Below, piece by piece: positions 8,947 to 19,594 of a DNA stretch of 64,000 nt; the first letter of the stretch is position 1; each line of letters opens with the position of its first letter. The stretch comes from Coenobita brevimanus (Eukaryota > Arthropoda > Malacostraca > Decapoda > Coenobitidae), in the NCBI GenBank assembly GCA_032717465.1, contig CM064666.1, positions 20,913,732 through 20,977,731 of the forward strand, in the 5' to 3' direction. The notes beneath the pieces were generated by a model. It searched no databases and had not been told where the DNA came from. It was given only the letters and a program-made list of their open reading frames with translations. The position numbers and the translations under genes were made by a program.

Positions 8947-10913
8947 TAGAGACCCTATAGAAAGAGAGACTGGACAGCCACCATTATGTGTCAACGGGTA
9001 TACGTTTGTGTTGCTCTCTCTACGTTCATATAGAGACCAGTGGTGCGTTGCTAGATACCACCAGTCAATTAACTATTGTTCATGCATTATTGATGTTTTT
9101 TTAATATTTTTAATTCTGTGCTTGCACCAGGTGTTGTCTTTTTAATATATTAAGATGCAGCAATATGATATATTCCTCTATACATTACACAGGATAATAT
9201 CCAAGCATATAAAGATGAGTGAGTTTGCAGACGACGTTAGATACATGAATACCGAGTGTTTACATATTTTGCCCAGCTAACAGCTTAACACTAATAGTGC
9301 TCCAGTACCTGGCCCTGAAGCGATAACAGGAAATCCCATAGTATATAATCACTCTATATAGGTTACTGTTTGTTGAAAATCCTTACCTTACTTCTAACTG
9401 GAATATGAGGCCCTCAATCATAGTGTCTTACCTCGCGGCAAAACACGATGTCCGGCTTCTCATCTAATGTAGTTTACTTCCACCTTATTTTTGAAAATAT
9501 CCAGTTTCCTTAACACTGTCTCCTTCAGTGTATATTACAGTATGGCAAATCTTTTTATTAATGGGAAACTACACGTAAAATGAATATACCTTACCTGGAA
9601 AGATCAATCAATGTCGCTGGCAGACCAGTTCGCTCTTCCAACCTTATTTTCCCATATTTCCCTTCTTCCCGGATCTCAAGGGAAACGGAAAAGACGCATA
9701 CGAGGTCCAGTTCTGTTTGTACATCCATATGCAGCACAACCAACCTTATTTACAGGCAAAAAAGTACCAGCAACACAGCACATCACGTCTTATTTAGCAC
9801 CAACCATCAGTCTGATTTGTCAGCATTACCATTCGGCACTTATGATGGTTTTTACGGAAGCAGTCAAATACAACAGATGTGTAGAGATTTATATTTAACA
9901 TAAATCTTCATGTGTTCTGTTACATAGCCTATGATTTCATCATCCTTTGTGTAATTTTAACGCACAGTATGCTGCATGTTTGATCACGAGCGTGTTCTGC
10001 CTCAGTCCCCCCTTCTACCGTTATAGTCGAGTAAGTCGTCCTTTCTGTTGTTCAGAGCAGGATTGTCAGCTCTTTGTCCCCTATGGCTTCATTTGCGTGT
10101 CCTTCTTACAAGTTGTATCAAGCTCTGCCGGCCCCTATATAATGAGCTCAGTCTCTACATTATTGCCACTTAGATCTGCTCCTCATTTTGTTCACATCTC
10201 TGTTCTCCCCTGTACAGTTATTATTGTGAGTGCTCAGGAAGTCTCCAACCATCTAGCAGCTTTGTAATTTGAGTATGGGTCTTGTTGCATTTTGTTCTTG
10301 TACTGTGTAGCATAGGTTGTTAATTTGTGGGCCTAGTGAGGTTTTTGTAATTCATGTGAGGTTCTTATTGTTAGCCATTGTTCATAATAGTTTGTATCTG
10401 TAATGATTTATCTTGCATTAACTGAGTATTACCCAGTGTATTTTCATTTTGTCAGGGCTGACTTAGGTAAATTTACTCTTGATAATTTCGTGTTAATAGA
10501 GGCTATTGCAGTTAACCATATATTTAACCTTTTTTTTGCCATTACATTATCCTTATGAGTCCTGAATGTTTTGTTGTTAGTTTGAGCATAAACTTTAACT
10601 TGTAATTTTACCTAACTCTTTGTTTTGAACCTAGAACTTTACGGGACAGTAGTGATTTTTAGTATTCTCACTTAAAGTGTACATTATCTTTCTCTGTTCC
10701 GTAACAGTTCAAATAAGGACTATACCTTATAATTAAAACGACATCTTGTTAGGCAATTAGTCACATTCGTCAGTAGGTGGCGAGATATACTGTATGACAA
10801 ATCTGCAGACAGGCTTCTTGACATTGGACCCATCATGGCACCCATGAAATTCAACCAATCAGCGAGCAGCAGAAAATATTGGCTGTCCAGTCTCTCTTTC
10901 TATAGGGTCTTTA
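8947..10913. mobile_element. hAT-like DNA transposon (1967 bp with insert), non-autonomous
   Basis: Perfectly placed inverted ends: the left end TAGAGACCCTATAGAAAGAG and the right end (reversed) TAAAGACCCTATAGAAAGAG share a terminal inverted repeat of about 34 bp with one mismatch in what I can align. An 8-bp direct repeat CTTAACAC flanks it (8939-8946 and 10914-10921). It fits the nTnnnnAn duplication preference of hAT elements (family knowledge). No transposase frame is visible. A 789-bp solo LTR (9918-10706) is inserted inside, so the element body is about 1.17 kb. Insertion is into Gypsy family A between gag and protease. Confidence 0.75.
9918..10706 (+). repeat. Solo LTR of the Gmr1-type element (789 bp)
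   Basis: Begins TGTTACATAGCC and ends CTGTTCCGTAACA, the reverse of the LTRs at 41103-41888 and 47409-48197, to which it is similar over its length. It is flanked by GTTC on both sides (9914-9917 and 10707-10710), a 4-bp target duplication. No internal region is present, as expected after recombination between two LTRs. The strand is given so that + here is opposite to the reading direction of the full element's LTRs. Confidence 0.85.
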
Positions 10914-10930
10914 CTTAACACCAGCCTCTA

Positions 10931-12540
10931 CTAGTGTTCCTCCTCATTTTGATCTTCCACAGCCTTCTTTTTATCCTCCCTTTTCATTTTTGGACACTCA
11001 GAGCTGAAGTGTCCCACCTCACCACATGTCCAACACCTTTTGTTACAGTCGTAGAATTTCCTGCACTGCTCTGTTCTTGCTTCTTCCATTTGTAACAATC
11101 CTCGTTTTTGTGTCCTGGCTTCCTGCAGAACCAGCAACCTCCTTCTGTCTTCTTCTGTTCCCTCTTCCACTTGTAGCAGTCCTCTATCCTATGTCCTGGT
11201 TTTTCCCAGTACCAGCAACTTCCTTCAATAATTTCTGCTTCACTTATCTGCCCCTTTCTTTCCTTGAATCCCACACTATGACCAACCTGAAAAGTGGACA
11301 TACTGGACCCGATGTAGGACTTAAATTCTAGGCCCTTGGCTAGTGCTTCTTGCATGCGTCTTGGTTGTGCTTGCTTCACTTGCACCTTCAACTCAGCATT
11401 ATCAAGAGCATCTATGAACTGGTCCTCAGAAGAATAGCCAACAGGGTAAGTGCTGCTTCAGGGTATACCTTGTGTGCCATTCTCTCCAGATTATGAGCAA
11501 GCTGCTGTAGGGATTCGCCTCGATCCCATACACGGCTCCGGAATCTTGCTCTGTAAACCTCAGTGTGGTACATGGTCCTGTATCTGCGCTCCAGTACATC
11601 TCCTAAGAACTGAAAACTGTTCCTCTCCACTACTGATGTGTGGCCCAGAATTTTCACTGCTGCGTCCTTGAGGCTAGTAGCCAACTGCACTGCCCTCTGC
11701 CTATCATCCCAACCATTCTGATCAGCAAGTAACTCAAACTGTGCATGGTAACCTTTCCATGATACTTTGCCATCAAATTTCTGAGGTTTCTTTTTAATTG
11801 GACCCCCATTATAGCCATGCACTTCACTGGTATGGGGCCTAGAAACTGGGGCATCATAGTTAAGCCCCGGACTCAAAATTCCTACATTCTGATTATGCAG
11901 TCCTCCAGTGCTACCATTAGATGCCTGGGATTCGTCAAGACTCATTGCACACTGTCCATTTTTTTCGTATGCTCTCAGTACACTAATTTCAGGCTATACA
12001 GTATTTCTCTACAGCCTCAATTCTCTCACTACTTATCTTCAAAAGGCTGTCTGCATGCTTCAGCTGGTCGTCTACATGTTGTCTGCACTCCATCACATTA
12101 TTGCTTACCTCATACTTCTGCTGCTTTAGCTTGGCATCTGCTTAATTTGTTGCTTTTCTTCCTTCACATCTCCCATGAAAGCATCTAGCTGTCCTTTCAT
12201 CCTCAGTTGTAATTCCATCAGTTGCTCCTGTAATGCCTCTTGAAGCTGTTCATATTGTTCTTTCTGTTTTTCAATTTATGTCTGTAATTGTTCTTTGATT
12301 TCGTTCTGGAGCTCTTTCTGTACTTTGTGCCTCTAGTTGTTCACTCTGTGCTTGCAGTTGTTCTTTGATTTCTTTCTGTCATTCGTCGTGTGCTTATACT
12401 GTACAATTTGTGTTTGTAAAAGCTTCATGATTGCTGTCAGACATACCTCCTCCTTCCTAGCTTGGCATCTTCTCTGTACATCTTCTGCTCCATGTCAAGG
12501 GCTTCACTCACTTCAGCACTTCTCTAATGATCAACACTCC
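10931..12540 (-). pseudogene. gag of Gypsy family A
   Basis: Three parts are seen. From about 12300 to 12130, a Gln/Glu/Lys-rich stretch (EQYEQLQEALQEQLMELQL) looks coiled-coil but contains stops. From 11945 to 11412 an open frame of 177 codons carries the gag core: KKPQKFDGKVSWKGYHAQFELL, RAVQLATSLKDAAVKILGH, YHTEVYRARFRSR, GESLQQLAHNLERMAHKVYPEAAL. From 11391 to 10931 are CCHC zinc knuckles: CWYWEKPGHRIEDC (second Cys lost), CWFCRKPGHKNEDC and CWTCGEVGHFSSEC. The last two are complete. Frame changes separate core and knuckles. Such Gag proteins pack the element RNA (family knowledge). Confidence 0.75.
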
Positions 12541-12549
12541 TGACACCAC

Positions 12550-12969
12550 TGTTACGAACTCTGTCCCACACTGCCACAGGCTCCAACAGAAGTAGTTCAG
12601 TATAGGAAGAACGTTGCCCAGTGAGTTGTTCTTCTTATGGTCAGCCTTAAGGTGTGCAACGAGGTCAGCTCAGGCGTTGTAAATACAGTAAACATTGGCT
12701 TTTTAAGTTCGCTGTCGTTATTTTCCAAATAACTACACTTAATGCTTGCCAGCTTCATTGTACTGTCTTCACAAGTACTGGAGCTATACAGTCTTCACTA
12801 ACTGCTCTAACACTGAACCAAACTCAGACTGAACTCAAACTCCTTTAGTCCCTTCCCCATCCTTATAGAAGCTCCCTATTTACTAGAATGATCTACTACA
12901 CTCTTGGAGAAACAACACTTACCATCTCAGAGACATCCAAAATATCGAGTTTTCTTACACTACGTAACA
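12550..12969 (-). repeat. 5' LTR of Gypsy family A (420 bp)
   Basis: Ends TGTTACG and CGTAACA (plus strand), giving the TG...CA termini typical of LTRs. The inner edge is followed after one base by a TGGTGTCAGGAGTG primer-binding-like sequence complementary to a tRNA 3' end. The partner LTR is absent from the window because the element is truncated. Confidence 0.65.
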
Positions 12970-15216
12970 ATCGAAATTATTTAGTATACAAACAGATAAA
13001 ATTACATAATTTAACAATCACATAAACAGTATAAACAAAAAGAGTATAAAATTTAATGCATAACGTTACAAAATACCTTTGCTCACAAATAGTGGGCCAA
13101 CTGGCAACTCTCATTCATGACTGAAAAATACAAGAACTTCTGAAAACCTTCCAGTATTTCCTACCTAGCAAATCTCGCCTCTCAACAGTATAGACAAAAA
13201 AATTTTCGTCAGACTTGGATCAGATATGGACAACTTTATAATTGACTTGACTCCTTAGAATTAATTCAGCACTTGAAAGAACATTTCTTGAACAAGCTAA
13301 CTATGAAAACTATAGAGTTGGAAACGCAGCAAAGGTATGTTTCTTGGCTGACGTACTCAGAATTTAATAATCAATGTTTCTCTCCAAGGACACAAGTACA
13401 TTACATAACTTTAATGAGAAATTGTGTGCATTCCAAGCTCAGATTCTCAGGGAAAAAAAAAAGAAGAAGAGTCAGTAAAGAAAACCTAGTAACGTTTTAT
13501 GAACTGAACTATAAGGAGAAGACTTAAGTGCACCTTCAGAGATTTTCTCAGTCATCTTGCTGCCAGGATACAACCCTAAATAGTACTTCCAGGTAGACTT
13601 GGATTCTAGTCACAATGCAATGATTCAGCAACCTTTTAGTGCTTCCTTGCTGTGTCACAGAAGATGCAGATTCTGCAAAGAAATATTTCTTAAAACTTAC
13701 TGTATATAGTAGTGACTTAATGCTTAGAGTGCAATTTCAGGAAATGATTTAGGCAAAATTCTGCACTTATGCCAGTGTGTTGTCAGAACATCGTTTTCTC
13801 GCCAATAGTGCTTTGCTCCATTTGCTTCCATTCACCTTTACATATCGCTACGAAAAGGCTTCTCCTTGGCCTTAGTTGCCAAAACAGAGCAGACTATTTG
13901 TAGAAAATGATTGTCGATGTGCTTTGCTAAACTCATTACCGATAATAATAGATTTTATGGCCAAGTTGCAGTTAAAAACTTCCCATTAATTTCATAGGGA
14001 AATTTAACTTAAATGTTCCTCAATTATGGAGTGTAATTAGTGTTTTAATCATTTGTAATAGAGGAAAATTATTTTGCTAGTGTTAATGTTAGTATATTCC
14101 CTTTTTTTTTTATAAGGCTGATTGTAATCATAGCACTATCTCAGGCCCACCTTTGTAGTGCTCAAGCTGCTTTATATTTTCCACGAAGTAACCAAATGCC
14201 GGGCTATTTTTAACGTAGTGGTCACCTCACTACGGGCTTTTTCCTGGAAACTGCTTGTTTTTAAACGTTAATATCTCAGAAAGTATAGCTCTTAGAGAAA
14301 CATTGAAGATCATATTACTCACCAACTCTTCCTCTTGCGAATGAAAGTATTCACAGGTCTGTAGGTCATTGCGTTGATGAGCAGTGACGTGAGGAAGAGA
14401 AATAATATTTGGCATGAGAGCAAGACATGTTCGTGCTTCTGCCCACGATGCCGATTATGGCTTTGCTCTCAGCGTGATAACTTCACTGCTAGATAAGCAA
14501 GACAGTGTTTCATCCAAGGCATGCCTTATGGCACTATCATTGGGCCCTTTTCTTGCATCCTTGGAAAGAGGCTTGGCAGGGGTGGATGATGCAGTTGGCC
14601 ACAGGCGTTGCAGACAGAATCAGACAAATAGGAACATTAAGACATCGTTGTACACCTGGCAAAAGCACGGAACAGACTAACTCTCGCGTGTGCAATAGAG
14701 GGACTCCCTCCCTACCGTCTGGTGTCGAGATGAAACGGCGGCTGGTTCAAATGGTAGTGGGAAGCCACTTGCATATATAGCCACTACGCGGCGGCCATGT
14801 TGATAAGATGATATAAAGAAAATGAAGTACGAATCCTTCACGATGCCCCTTTTTTTAAAATATAAAATCGTCAGTTATATATCATTAAAATACCACTGCA
14901 TTTTCACTTGATGATGTCGGGGTAATGCAGACCTGAAGAAGTTGGTAAATGGGTAATGAGCTGAAAAGGGTTGGCAGTCACATTTCTAGAGTGAGAGTCA
15001 TGTAAATATTATTGATACATGGGTACTGACTCGTGAGAGGCCGACGTGGAATATCTGATTACTGTATATGATTGTTATTTATGGTAGGTGGAGGCACTCA
15101 CCATCCATTCACTCCAGTTAGTGCTTGGTGCCTGCCATTACCTCTCTTGATTCCTTCTTTCCTTCCTTCCTCTTCTGTCATCCTTTCCTTCATTCTTTCC
15201 TCTTCCTTCTATCTAT
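12970..15216. other. Long non-coding stretch, nothing recognised
   Basis: AT-rich sequence with short random open frames only (longest about 90 codons around 14414-14780, with no motif I know). Two G/C-richer spots near 14450-14770 do not show splice sites that would join into a convincing exon. No repeat partner was seen elsewhere in the window. Confidence 0.5.
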
Positions 15217-15525
15217 GGGTGACTCTGCACTGAGTGACAAGCCAAATGGTTTCCTGTACACCAGGAAACCATTTACTACGCTGGGTGGTAACCATATAAC
15301 CAATTTATGGCTCCTGGTGGTTTAGTGGAGATTAAGGCGCTCCAGACGGATTAAGCCTGTGCAGATTTATATCCAAGGGGTGGTTGGGGTTTCTTGCTTA
15401 TGTAATGCCACTCAGGGATGAGTGGGGCTGGTCACTCATATGTCATGACCAACTTGCCTAGCCCCCGGTTCCTACGCTTCTCATGGGTCAACACCGGTTT
15501 AGATTATGAATGAATGAAATGATGA
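15217..15525 (+). repeat. Hairpin-headed tRNA-Glu-like SINE, copy a
   Basis: The order of parts is: a head with GCACTGAGTG, a short perfect hairpin (TGGTTTCCTG, loop, CAGGAAACCA), TGGGTGGTAACCATAT, then a tRNA-Glu-like block (CCTGGTGGTTTAGTGG with an A box), a degenerate B-box area, a body (CACTCAGGGATGAGTGGGGCTGG) and an ATGA tail. The tRNA-like start matches the 5' half of metazoan tRNA-Glu (knowledge). Related copies are at 22857-23177 (-), 23312-23612 (+) and a head-only copy at 55275-55387 (-). Confidence 0.65.
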
Positions 15526-15989
15526 CTGTGTTATGCAAGATAACACTGAAAGGAGTGTGGTGTACACAGAGAGAGAAACACCAGGTAAAAGTAGTGGAGA
15601 TGTAGTCATTGAATCAGGAACAAAAGGATCCGGATAACTTGTGGAATGCATATAGAGAGTGTATGCGTATGAGTGCTAAGCTGGGTGTGGTGTATCAAGG
15701 GTAGCAGCAAGTAGTAAAGGGACAGCTTTGTGGGATGCAAGGGTTGAAAGGGCACTGAAGGAGAATAGAAAAAGTGGTGAGACTGGACGGGTTTAGATGA
15801 AAAAAAAGGACTAAACAGATTAATTAACACATAAAGCCACAGGTAAGAAAGATAAGAAGGTCAAACATATTTAACTTCCTGTTTCCTTCCTGCTTGGTTT
15901 TACTTCACGGCTTCCTTAGGTGGGGAAAATGGATACGATGATGATAATGGTGTGATGGATGCTGTACTAATTAAACTTTCCTTTTGCAG
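15526..15989. other. Intron-like spacer before the PARP exon
   Basis: Non-coding. It ends in a polypyrimidine tract and AG (15978-15989) that fits a splice acceptor. Upstream exons of the gene were not found in the window. Confidence 0.45.
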
Positions 15990-16227
15990 CTGTGCCATCG
16001 CTCGAAGCCACAGCACCCCAGACTCCAACAATCAGTCCATCATTGTTCTGACTGAGGTAATCATCGGTGCGGTAACTAAGGGCTCTCCCTCGCTTCGCCG
16101 TCCCCCTGTCAACCCCGACACTGGTGCTCTCTTTGACACCACTGTGGACAGTCTGATGGCACCCACTGTCTTTGTCAAGTATGATAAAGAAGACTATTAT
16201 CCAGACTATGTGATAGCATTGTGCTGA
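15990..16227 (+). CDS. Last exon of a PARP-family mono-ADP-ribosyltransferase
   Basis: Preceded by a good acceptor (CTTTCCTTTTGCAG) ending at 15989. The exon starts with one base completing a split codon and reads about 78 codons to TGA at 16225-16227. The protein matches the C-terminal end of PARP catalytic domains (PARP10/11/12/14 type, family knowledge): an inner strand IIVLTEVIIGAVTKGSPSLR, then the VNPDTGALFDTTVDSL turn region, the PTVFVKYDKEDYYPDYVIAL strand carrying the position equivalent to the third catalytic residue of the H-Y-[E/I/L] triad region, and the final YPDYVI motif. Enzymes of this class move ADP-ribose from NAD+ to proteins. The NAD-binding HGT motif would be in upstream exons, which are not visible here. 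No introns or frameshifts in this exon, and the coding pattern is clean, so it is probably a live host gene. Confidence 0.75.
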
Positions 16228-16872
16228 GGATTGAAGAATGGTTATAAACTCAGAAGTAAATGATAGAGCTTCACAGAGTTTTTAGAATCAAACTGAATAT
16301 TAAATGATAGACGTTCAATGAGTATTAAATAATTAGGCTTTACTGTTGCTCTCTGATACGAATGTAGATAGTCTAAGGACGCCCATAATCTTCATGTTCA
16401 GTATGATAAGCCGAATATTATCAGTAGTATGTAATAGACTTGCACTGAGTATTAAACGATCAAGCTATAGTAAGAAATATAATCCTAAATAATATAAGAA
16501 TTGCATTGAAGTGTATAATCCTTAGCAATTTATATGATTTGAGTTGCGTAGAGTAATATTATCCTGAATATATGAGCTGCATTACGTCGAATTGCACTGA
16601 GGTGTCGTCACTGAGAAGTGCTTGTTTTGTGAATCTCCTTCATACTTGGGCATAGGACAGAAATTTTGGTATTCATTTTACAAAAATGCCTTGTAATGTT
16701 ACTGTGATAGCTATACAATATCTAGAAGACTGTAATTTGAACTACTTTCAGGCCCGTAATATTCAGCAGATTACTTGTTTTTTTTTGGGGGGGGGCTAGG
16801 CAAAATGTATATACCTCCGTACTACAAACCTGAAATTAAACCGAAACGATTAAGTCTCCAGACCATCTGAAT
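16228..16872 (+). other. Probable 3' UTR and downstream DNA of the PARP gene
   Basis: AT-rich, without open frames. Several ATTAAA words (for example near 16299, 16319 and 16433) could act as variant poly(A) signals, but none is decisive. A G9-like run lies near 16788. Confidence 0.4.
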
Positions 16873-18182
16873 TTTACCCGTCCCCGCCCCGGAGGGGATC
16901 GGGGACGGTATTGTTTTCACTCTGTTTGTTTGTTTGTCTGCCTCTGTTTGTCTGTCTGTTAACAACTTTACGCGAAAACTACTGATGCGATTTTTACTTT
17001 TACAGTGATGATGGGCCATGACCTTCTGATCACCTGACTGAATTTTGGGCCAAACTGGCCAAGGCCTAGGCTGTAGGCCCCCCAAATGTAAAATAACGAG
17101 GACGGGTAAAAATAGGTTTTTCGCCACAACTTCTTTCAAATTCGTCATGCATGAAACCCAAACCTGAAGGTGTATCTTTCAAATCTGCATCCTATAACAT
17201 GCCTCATTACATCAGGGAGGTCACCCCCCAGTTAGCAATAGGAGGGTCAATGTCAGGTGGGTCGGGCCTAAAATTTCAGATGGGCATAAAATCGTCAATT
17301 TTCACCCAGTTTACTCCAAATTTGGTGACATTTTTTACTTGATATCCTGTTGTGTTTATACGTCACCACTAAAGTGAATGCCGGGAACGGGTTTGCTGTG
17401 CCTTGGCACCGCTTCATGTATTCGATCTGATTCTACCTAAAAGTTTATGCTTAATGAGGCATGTATGTTTAGCGATGGAGTTGGGTGTTTAAATAAAAGG
17501 CTTCACTGCCAGTCTGAACTTTCACTGCAAACAGTGACTAAGTTTAATAAATTGGCCATTTTACATTTTTGGTGCAGTATGCTGCATCCTTTGTAAGATT
17601 TTGATCCTACATTCCTGCTGTATGATTCAAGTAAAACAAGAAGCGGTGCCGAGGCACAGCAAACCCGTCCCCGGCAGTCATTTTAGTGCTGACATATAAA
17701 CACAACATTATATCTAGTCAAAGATGTCACATATCAAATTTGGAATAAATTGGGTGAAAACGGACGATTTGAAGTTTTAGGCCCGACTCACCGACTCCCC
17801 CACCGCTAACTGTGGGATGACGCCCCTGATGTAATGAGGCATGTTATAGGATGTAGATTCGAAAAATGTGCCTTTAGGTTTTGGTTTCATGTTGATACGG
17901 CGAATTTGAAAGGAGTTATGGCGAAAAAATGATTTTTAAACTTTTTTTCCTACATTTTTTGGCCCTATTGCCTAGGCCTAGGCCCAATTAGGCCCAAAAT
18001 TTAATCAGGTGATCAGGTCATAGCCCATCATCCCCGTAATTTTAGTCAAAATCGCACCACTAGTTTTTGCATAAAGTTGTTAACAGAGAGACAGAGACAA
18101 ATGAACAAACGAACAAACAAGCAGACAAACCAAGTGAAAATAATACCCGTCCCCGAACCACTCCGGGGCGAGGATGGGTAAA
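16873..18182. mobile_element. 1.3-kb foldback (large inverted repeat) element
   Basis: Two arms of about 543 bp in inverted orientation (16873-17415 and 17640-18182) separated by a 224-bp spacer. The outer ends are TTTACCCGTCCCCG on the left and, reversed, TTTACCCATCCTCG on the right. Matching inner features include a GCACCGCTT word at the inner ends, CCTCATTACATCAGG, the (TTTG)n/(CAAA)n runs and GTTAACAACTTT. Arms differ by perhaps a fifth of positions. No coding frame. The TA next to each CCCG terminus would allow a TA target duplication, but this is not decisive. The sequence class is a foldback or palindromic MITE. Confidence 0.75.
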
Positions 18183-18189
18183 TATACCG

Positions 18190-19172
18190 CCCTGCATTTA
18201 TTCTTTTGGAAATGGTAAAATAATCAATATCTAAGTACTATCATGATTTAGTTTATGATAAATGTGGATAAAATTTGGAATTATTCGATCAGACACGCGT
18301 AGAATTGTTTGGATCTTCAAAAAACCACTCCAAGTTTTTCTTGCTTTTTATTTTCAAGTTCAGCCTTATAAGACCAACGCTTTCATTCACAGTAAAGGTC
18401 TCATCTTCCGTAACATTACGTGTATTTGCCTCCCTTCCCCCCCCCCCACACACACACACACATTTGCATTCCATCACAGAAACCTTGATCCTAAAATATA
18501 CATATTTCAACATACGATATGCGCAAACTATAAACATTTATTCAATATGTCAAACACGAGCAAACATGGCTTTTCTTCTCTCCATCGTGTCAATAAATTC
18601 ATTCAGAACCGCCCTAAGATCAAGACTGTCGGGTCTCCTAGAATGAACGCTGACACATTGTGTGAATTAACGGTTGTGGGTCATTATGCCCCTCAAGTAA
18701 TTCTCTCAGTCTGTAGATTGAGTTACGATAACAAAGTACAGAAATATAATTATAAACACAATAGATAGAACATAAACTCACAGGCCAGAAGGCAACAGAG
18801 ACCTTTCGACAACGCTTAGTGAATGACAAGAACAGCATTGCCACACAACTTACTGTAAACATTGTAAAACATGATAACATTACCATGGTGCATCTCAAAT
18901 TGTGCCAGCAAGATTTATGATAGTATTCAACATTTAGTATCATATTTTACTTACGGATTTGATCAATTTCTTGAGTTGTTATTGAACCCTCAATCTTGGT
19001 TAAAGTTTTGACATATTAATATACAGAATACACTGGGGGGCTATAGCTGTCCTTAACTCCTCCCAGAAATAAAGGCCCTGCCTTATATCAGAGCAAAGAG
19101 GAATTTCCCATGTCAGAGAGAAGAAAATTGTCTACCTGTGTTGGTAAAATCTCTTGCTATATTTTGCACCAA

Positions 19173-19177
<5 letters not shown>
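18190..19177. other. Non-coding spacer
   Basis: AT-rich. It holds a C9 run followed by (CA)9 near 18440-18462. The overlapping open frames here do not show family motifs and are taken as chance. Confidence 0.5.

Positions 19178-19218
<41 letters not shown>
19178..19218. repeat. (TA)n microsatellite
   Basis: About 20 TA units directly at the 5' edge of the RTE copy B. Confidence 0.95.
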
Positions 19219-19221
<3 letters not shown>

Positions 19222-19575
19222 TTATTTAAGAGGAGCCTGTGGAGTCACATGGAGAGACAGGCTGACGAATGAGGATATAAAGGAGCGTTGTGGTGTGGAT
19301 GTGGATGTGATAGGAAGCGTTATAAGGAACACACTGAGGTGGTTTGGCCATGTGGAGAGGATGGAGGGTGAAAGACTGACGAAGAAAGTGTATGTGAGTG
19401 AGGTGGAGGGGGGAAGAGGGAGGGGGAGGCCGAGGATGAGATGGAGGGATGGGGTGGAGAGGTATATGAGAGAGGGGGGTGTGAGTTGGGAGCAGGGCAG
19501 TGAAATGGCGGGGGACAGGGCGACTTGGAGGCGATTTGTTTGTGGCCACCCCAAACGGGATTGAGGCGTCTGGCA
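19219..19575 (+). mobile_element. RTE-like 3'-end fragment (copy B)
   Basis: 5'-truncated copy of the RTE family. It reads from [20 protein letters not shown] through VIRNTLRWFGHVERM to CGHPKRD and a stop, intact over its length (frame 19154-19564 includes some upstream TA-coded residues). Its 3' end runs straight into a (TA)9 tail, and copy C begins right after that. Confidence 0.85.
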
Positions 19576-19594
19576 ATATATATATATATATATA
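19576..19594. repeat. (TA)n joining RTE copies B and C
   Basis: Nine TA units. They are the 3' tail of B and also the 5' flank of C. Confidence 0.9.

Larger units (their letters stand above)
7651..12969 (-). mobile_element. Ty3/Gypsy element, family A (5' LTR to RT; 3' part missing)
   Basis: A decayed LTR retrotransposon on the - strand. Reading right to left: 5' LTR (12550-12969), primer-binding site one base inside it (about 12535-12548, TGGTGTCAGGAGTG), a coiled-coil gag N-terminus, gag core, zinc knuckles, protease remnant and the first third of RT. It is cut at about 7650, so RNase H, integrase and the 3' LTR are absent. A hAT-like transposon (8947-10913) sits between gag and protease. 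Confidence 0.8.

Noticed and set aside
14414..14780. Possible exon of the PARP gene upstream of 15990
   Set aside because: The open frames do not contain PARP NAD-binding motifs and lack convincing splice sites.
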